From positions 30,599,160 to 30,663,159 of the forward strand of contig NC_134999.1 of NCBI RefSeq assembly GCF_051020985.1: a stretch of DNA of 64,000 nucleotides, given 5' to 3'. This document shows positions 61,575-64,000 of the stretch, one piece after another. Source of the stretch: Nomia melanderi. Its lineage: Eukaryota > Arthropoda > Insecta > Hymenoptera > Halictidae. A program made the translations under genes and the position numbers. Within the stretch, counting starts at the first letter, position 1; each line of letters opens with the position of its first letter. The notes below the pieces were generated by a model. That model had not been told where the DNA came from. It saw only the letters and a program-made list of their open reading frames with translations, and ran no database searches.

Positions 61575-62115
61575 GGAAATCTTGTGGAGGTATTCGAAAT
61601 AGATTTAGTAGGAGGTGCTTGTAAGTACTTGAATTGTTCAGGGGGTTTTTGTGCAAGTATTTGGCGTTGATTTAAGAGGGTGGTCTTGTGGAAGTCTTTG
61701 AAGCGGATTTAGTAGGAGCTTTTTGTATTTTCGTGAAGACTTTGCGGAAGTGTATGAAGTAAGTTCGGTAAGACCTTTTCTTATTTTTATAAAATTCTTG
61801 TAATAGTATTTGGAGCAAATTTAGTAGGAGCTTTTTGTATTTATGTAATACTCATGTAGAAGTATTTGAATTTAGTAGGAGATTCTTGTATTTTTGTGAA
61901 GATTTTGTTTAAGTGCGTGAAGTTGGTTTAGTGGGAGCTTCTTGTATTTTTGTGAAGATTTTGCGGAAGTATTTAAAGTGAATTCAGTCAAACTTTTTCT
62001 TATTTTTGTGAAATTCTTGTAATAGTATTTGAAGCAGATTTAGTAAAAACTGTTTGTATTTATGTAATAATCGGGTAGAAGTATTTGAAGCAGATTTATA
62101 AGAAGGTTTTCACAG
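61575..62115 (+). repeat. About 55-bp tandem array, roughly 10 diverged units
   Basis: The anchor (GATTTAGTAGGAGCTT and variants) recurs at about 61603, 61708, 61763, 61820, 61871, 61927, 61983, 62039 and 62094, one spacing being doubled where a unit is eroded. Each unit has TTTAGTAGGAGCTTTTTGTA, a GTGAAGATTTTG block and GAAGTATTTGAA. Two slightly different unit types (TTGTGAAGATTTTGC and TTATGTAATAAT-like) partly alternate. Confidence 0.8.
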
Positions 62116-62866
62116 AAGCATTAGAAGTGGACTTAGTGAGTGAATAGCAGTTCTTTCATCGTTAATAGTTTCATAAAAGAAAATGAATTACGTATTCATT
62201 GCGGAAGGAAATTTACATAGAAATAGTATTTATTCTTACAAAGTTCAATTGGAAGTCTTCATTGCGAGTTTGACCTGAAATTACAAGGTAAAAGATTAAA
62301 GGGAAGACCTACTTCTCATTATCCACGGAATTATTCTAAATTTTTAACTGTTGGAGGGCTCCTTGTAAAGTCATTAATTTGCATTCTTTACATTTATATA
62401 CGTATGTAATTTGAACGAAGATACATTAAAGAAGTTAATGATCCTAGCCAATTATTTGTGTACAATAAGAAGTAATAAGGAAAATCAATGAAAGCTTCAA
62501 TATTCATATTCAATACCTTCATATTACATAATATTAATCAATTAATTAGCACAATCATATTCAAGCTTACTAACCGCACTTCAAACCATTTCCATTCTAA
62601 AAAACACTCTCTATCTTCACACTCCCACAACTCACTCCCACACTCACACTCCCTACAAAACCACAGCAAAAAGGTACTACTACAATTTGCAATTTCATTA
62701 TCCAACGATAAAGAATTCGTTCCCACGCTACAAAGTGCTCGCCACGAAACAATTCCTCGCACCATAAATTACCCGCCGCTTATCAAAACTCGATTATTCC
62801 CGAGCGAGCCAATTAACGTCTAATAAAAGGAACGACGCCGGATAAAATTGGCCGCTTTTAACGGGA

Positions 62867-62878
62867 GGGGGGGGGGGG
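62867..62878 (+). repeat. 12-base G run
   Basis: An uninterrupted G run in a GC-rich island. Similar runs lie at 36846-36857 (12 G) and 2958-2970 (13 C). Such tracts can form G-quadruplexes and are prone to sequencing or assembly length errors. Confidence 0.9.
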
Positions 62879-63337
62879 CTTTGATTAAAATACTTCGTCA
62901 GCATCTCGATACTTTGAAGCGTCGTTCTATTCGATGAGCACACGAAGTTAATCCCCTTTCCGAATGGTATGCCTTTGCCTGGCGTATCTCGAGCGAAACG
63001 GGAATTGCGTATTGCCGGTGTAATGAGTTACTCGCGAAATAGAAAAGCAATTTTGACTGGTGGCCTCCTCAGAGGGATGCGCTTTCACTCGGCGAAAGAG
63101 GTGGAGAGGACGGTAGAGAGACGGCGAACCAGTCACGGCCGCAACAAATAAGTTGGCGGAGAGGCCAAATCGCTTTCGTATGCGGAACGATGGTTTCAAA
63201 CTCGTCCTCCGGGCCACCTATCATTTAGTATATCGCTGACTCCGTACGCGTCGAGCTTCCCTTTCTATTCACCGATCGGAATTCTCGCTGGAAATTCGTC
63301 ATTTTTCCTTTGTTACTTTCCCCCTTCGTCTAACGCG

Positions 63338-63719
63338 TTCAACGCCGTGCCTTATGATTTGTTTCTTAACCCCTCGACCTACGATATCGGGCTCGTGACA
63401 AAAGTTTTGAACTGAATTTGAAAAATTCAAGTGTTAATTTCTTTTTAAGACAAATTGAATATTAGCTTCCTGTTATCGGTGGTTAACCTTTGGAGTAAAC
63501 GTAGATATAGAATAAGCATAGAAATGTATCTTTTCTTAATAAATTAGTAATGGTAAAGTAGTTGTTTCGATTATAGTTAGGAAATAAATCATAGAGCAAG
63601 GGGTCTATTATGATCGATGCAACTATTTTATTGTTAATAATTTATTAGGAAAAGAAAATTTTTACACAATTTACAATTTTCGTCACGAGTCTGATACGAC
63701 ATTATAGGTCAACGGTTAA
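63338..63719 (+). mobile_element. Family D element split by a reverse family D element
   Basis: The left part GCCTTATGATTTGTTTC ends at a TTAA (63366-63369). The right part resumes at 63605 with TTATGATCGATGCAACTATT and ends with CACGAGTCTGATACGACATT and TTAA 63716-63719. In the uninterrupted copy at 21985 these parts are contiguous across TTAA. Another reverse family D remnant seems to start on the terminal TTAA (CTTTGCCTTATAATATAATA). Confidence 0.65.
63366..63608 (-). mobile_element. Inner family D element, reverse orientation
   Basis: It starts TTAACCCCTCGACCTACGAT followed by ATCGGGCTCGTGAC, the reverse of the family D right end. It ends AAATAAATCATAGAGCAAGG followed by GG, the reverse of the left end. 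The right target copy has changed from TTAA to TCTA. No ORF. Confidence 0.65.
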
Positions 63720-64000
63720 TCTTTGCCTTATAATATAATATCAGACTCGTAGAGAAAATTTTAATTACAGTGTACCGAATGTAAGTAGTATTTATTCAAA
63801 AATATACTCATAATTAACCAAGAATCGGAGTTTTTTTGTTTACACTCAAAAATTGAAGGCTTCTTATTTTCATTCAAAATAATCTTAATCAGAGGTCGAT
63901 TGTTCAGGCTCGAAAATTACTTATTTTTCCACTGAATGATAAAGAATTGTCACAGAAATACAAAAATGAAAAATTATCTGCCTTTATTTAAAAGCAAAGC

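Larger units (their letters stand above)
50744..64000 (+). other. Start of Pgant intron 2 (at least 13.2 kb), no further exon seen
   Basis: The donor GTGAGT opens this intron. I looked for the next GALNT exon (a Cys followed by the LPxxSVIICFHNE-like start of the catalytic domain, entered in phase 2) and found none up to 64000. GC-rich, CpG-rich islands without convincing ORFs lie at about 51600-52330, 53580-54410, 54930-55340, 58640-59040, 60010-60370, 61000-61560 and 62720-63340. Between them is AT-rich DNA with the TTAA elements and tandem repeats listed separately. A short conserved exon could have been missed by eye. Confidence 0.6.

Overview
The window looks like insect nuclear DNA, most likely from a hymenopteran such as a bee. 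The signs are an AT-rich background broken every 1-2 kb by short GC-rich, CpG-rich islands, very low gene density, spliced coding exons with GT/AG junctions, and many short inverted-repeat elements. The order is inferred from composition and one protein, not proven. There are no bacterial-type operons, rRNA genes or CRISPR arrays, and I recognised no tRNA gene.

One gene is clearly supported. Two + strand exons (48228-48477 and 50545-50743) encode the first ~150 residues of a type II membrane polypeptide N-acetylgalactosaminyltransferase (Pgant/GALNT, most like insect pgant9), the Golgi enzyme that starts mucin-type O-glycosylation. The splice phases agree (1, then 2). The catalytic domain is absent and must lie beyond 64000, so the second intron is longer than 13.2 kb. 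A TATA-like box (48040-48047) and a good splice acceptor (47701-47704) give two possible 5' ends. A weak candidate coding first exon lies at 39890-40018.

Layout: 1-47.7 kb is intergenic (or intronic DNA of genes whose exons I cannot see), with GC islands, tandem arrays and dispersed elements. 47.7-50.7 kb holds the 5' part of Pgant. 50.7-64 kb is its second intron, which is repeat-rich.

The most striking non-genic content is a set of ~200-250 bp non-coding elements bounded by TTAA with terminal inverted repeats. I sort them into four families (A-D). They behave like piggyBac-type MITEs: they sit at TTAA, adjoin one another through a shared TTAA, and in three places one lies inside another at a TTAA. 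Families A, B and C also share an imperfect palindrome of the form GTC...GAC about 15-18 bp inside the TTAA. Tandem arrays with units of 36, 47, 55, ~55, ~66, ~140, ~188, ~245 and ~290-300 bp make up most of the remaining structure.
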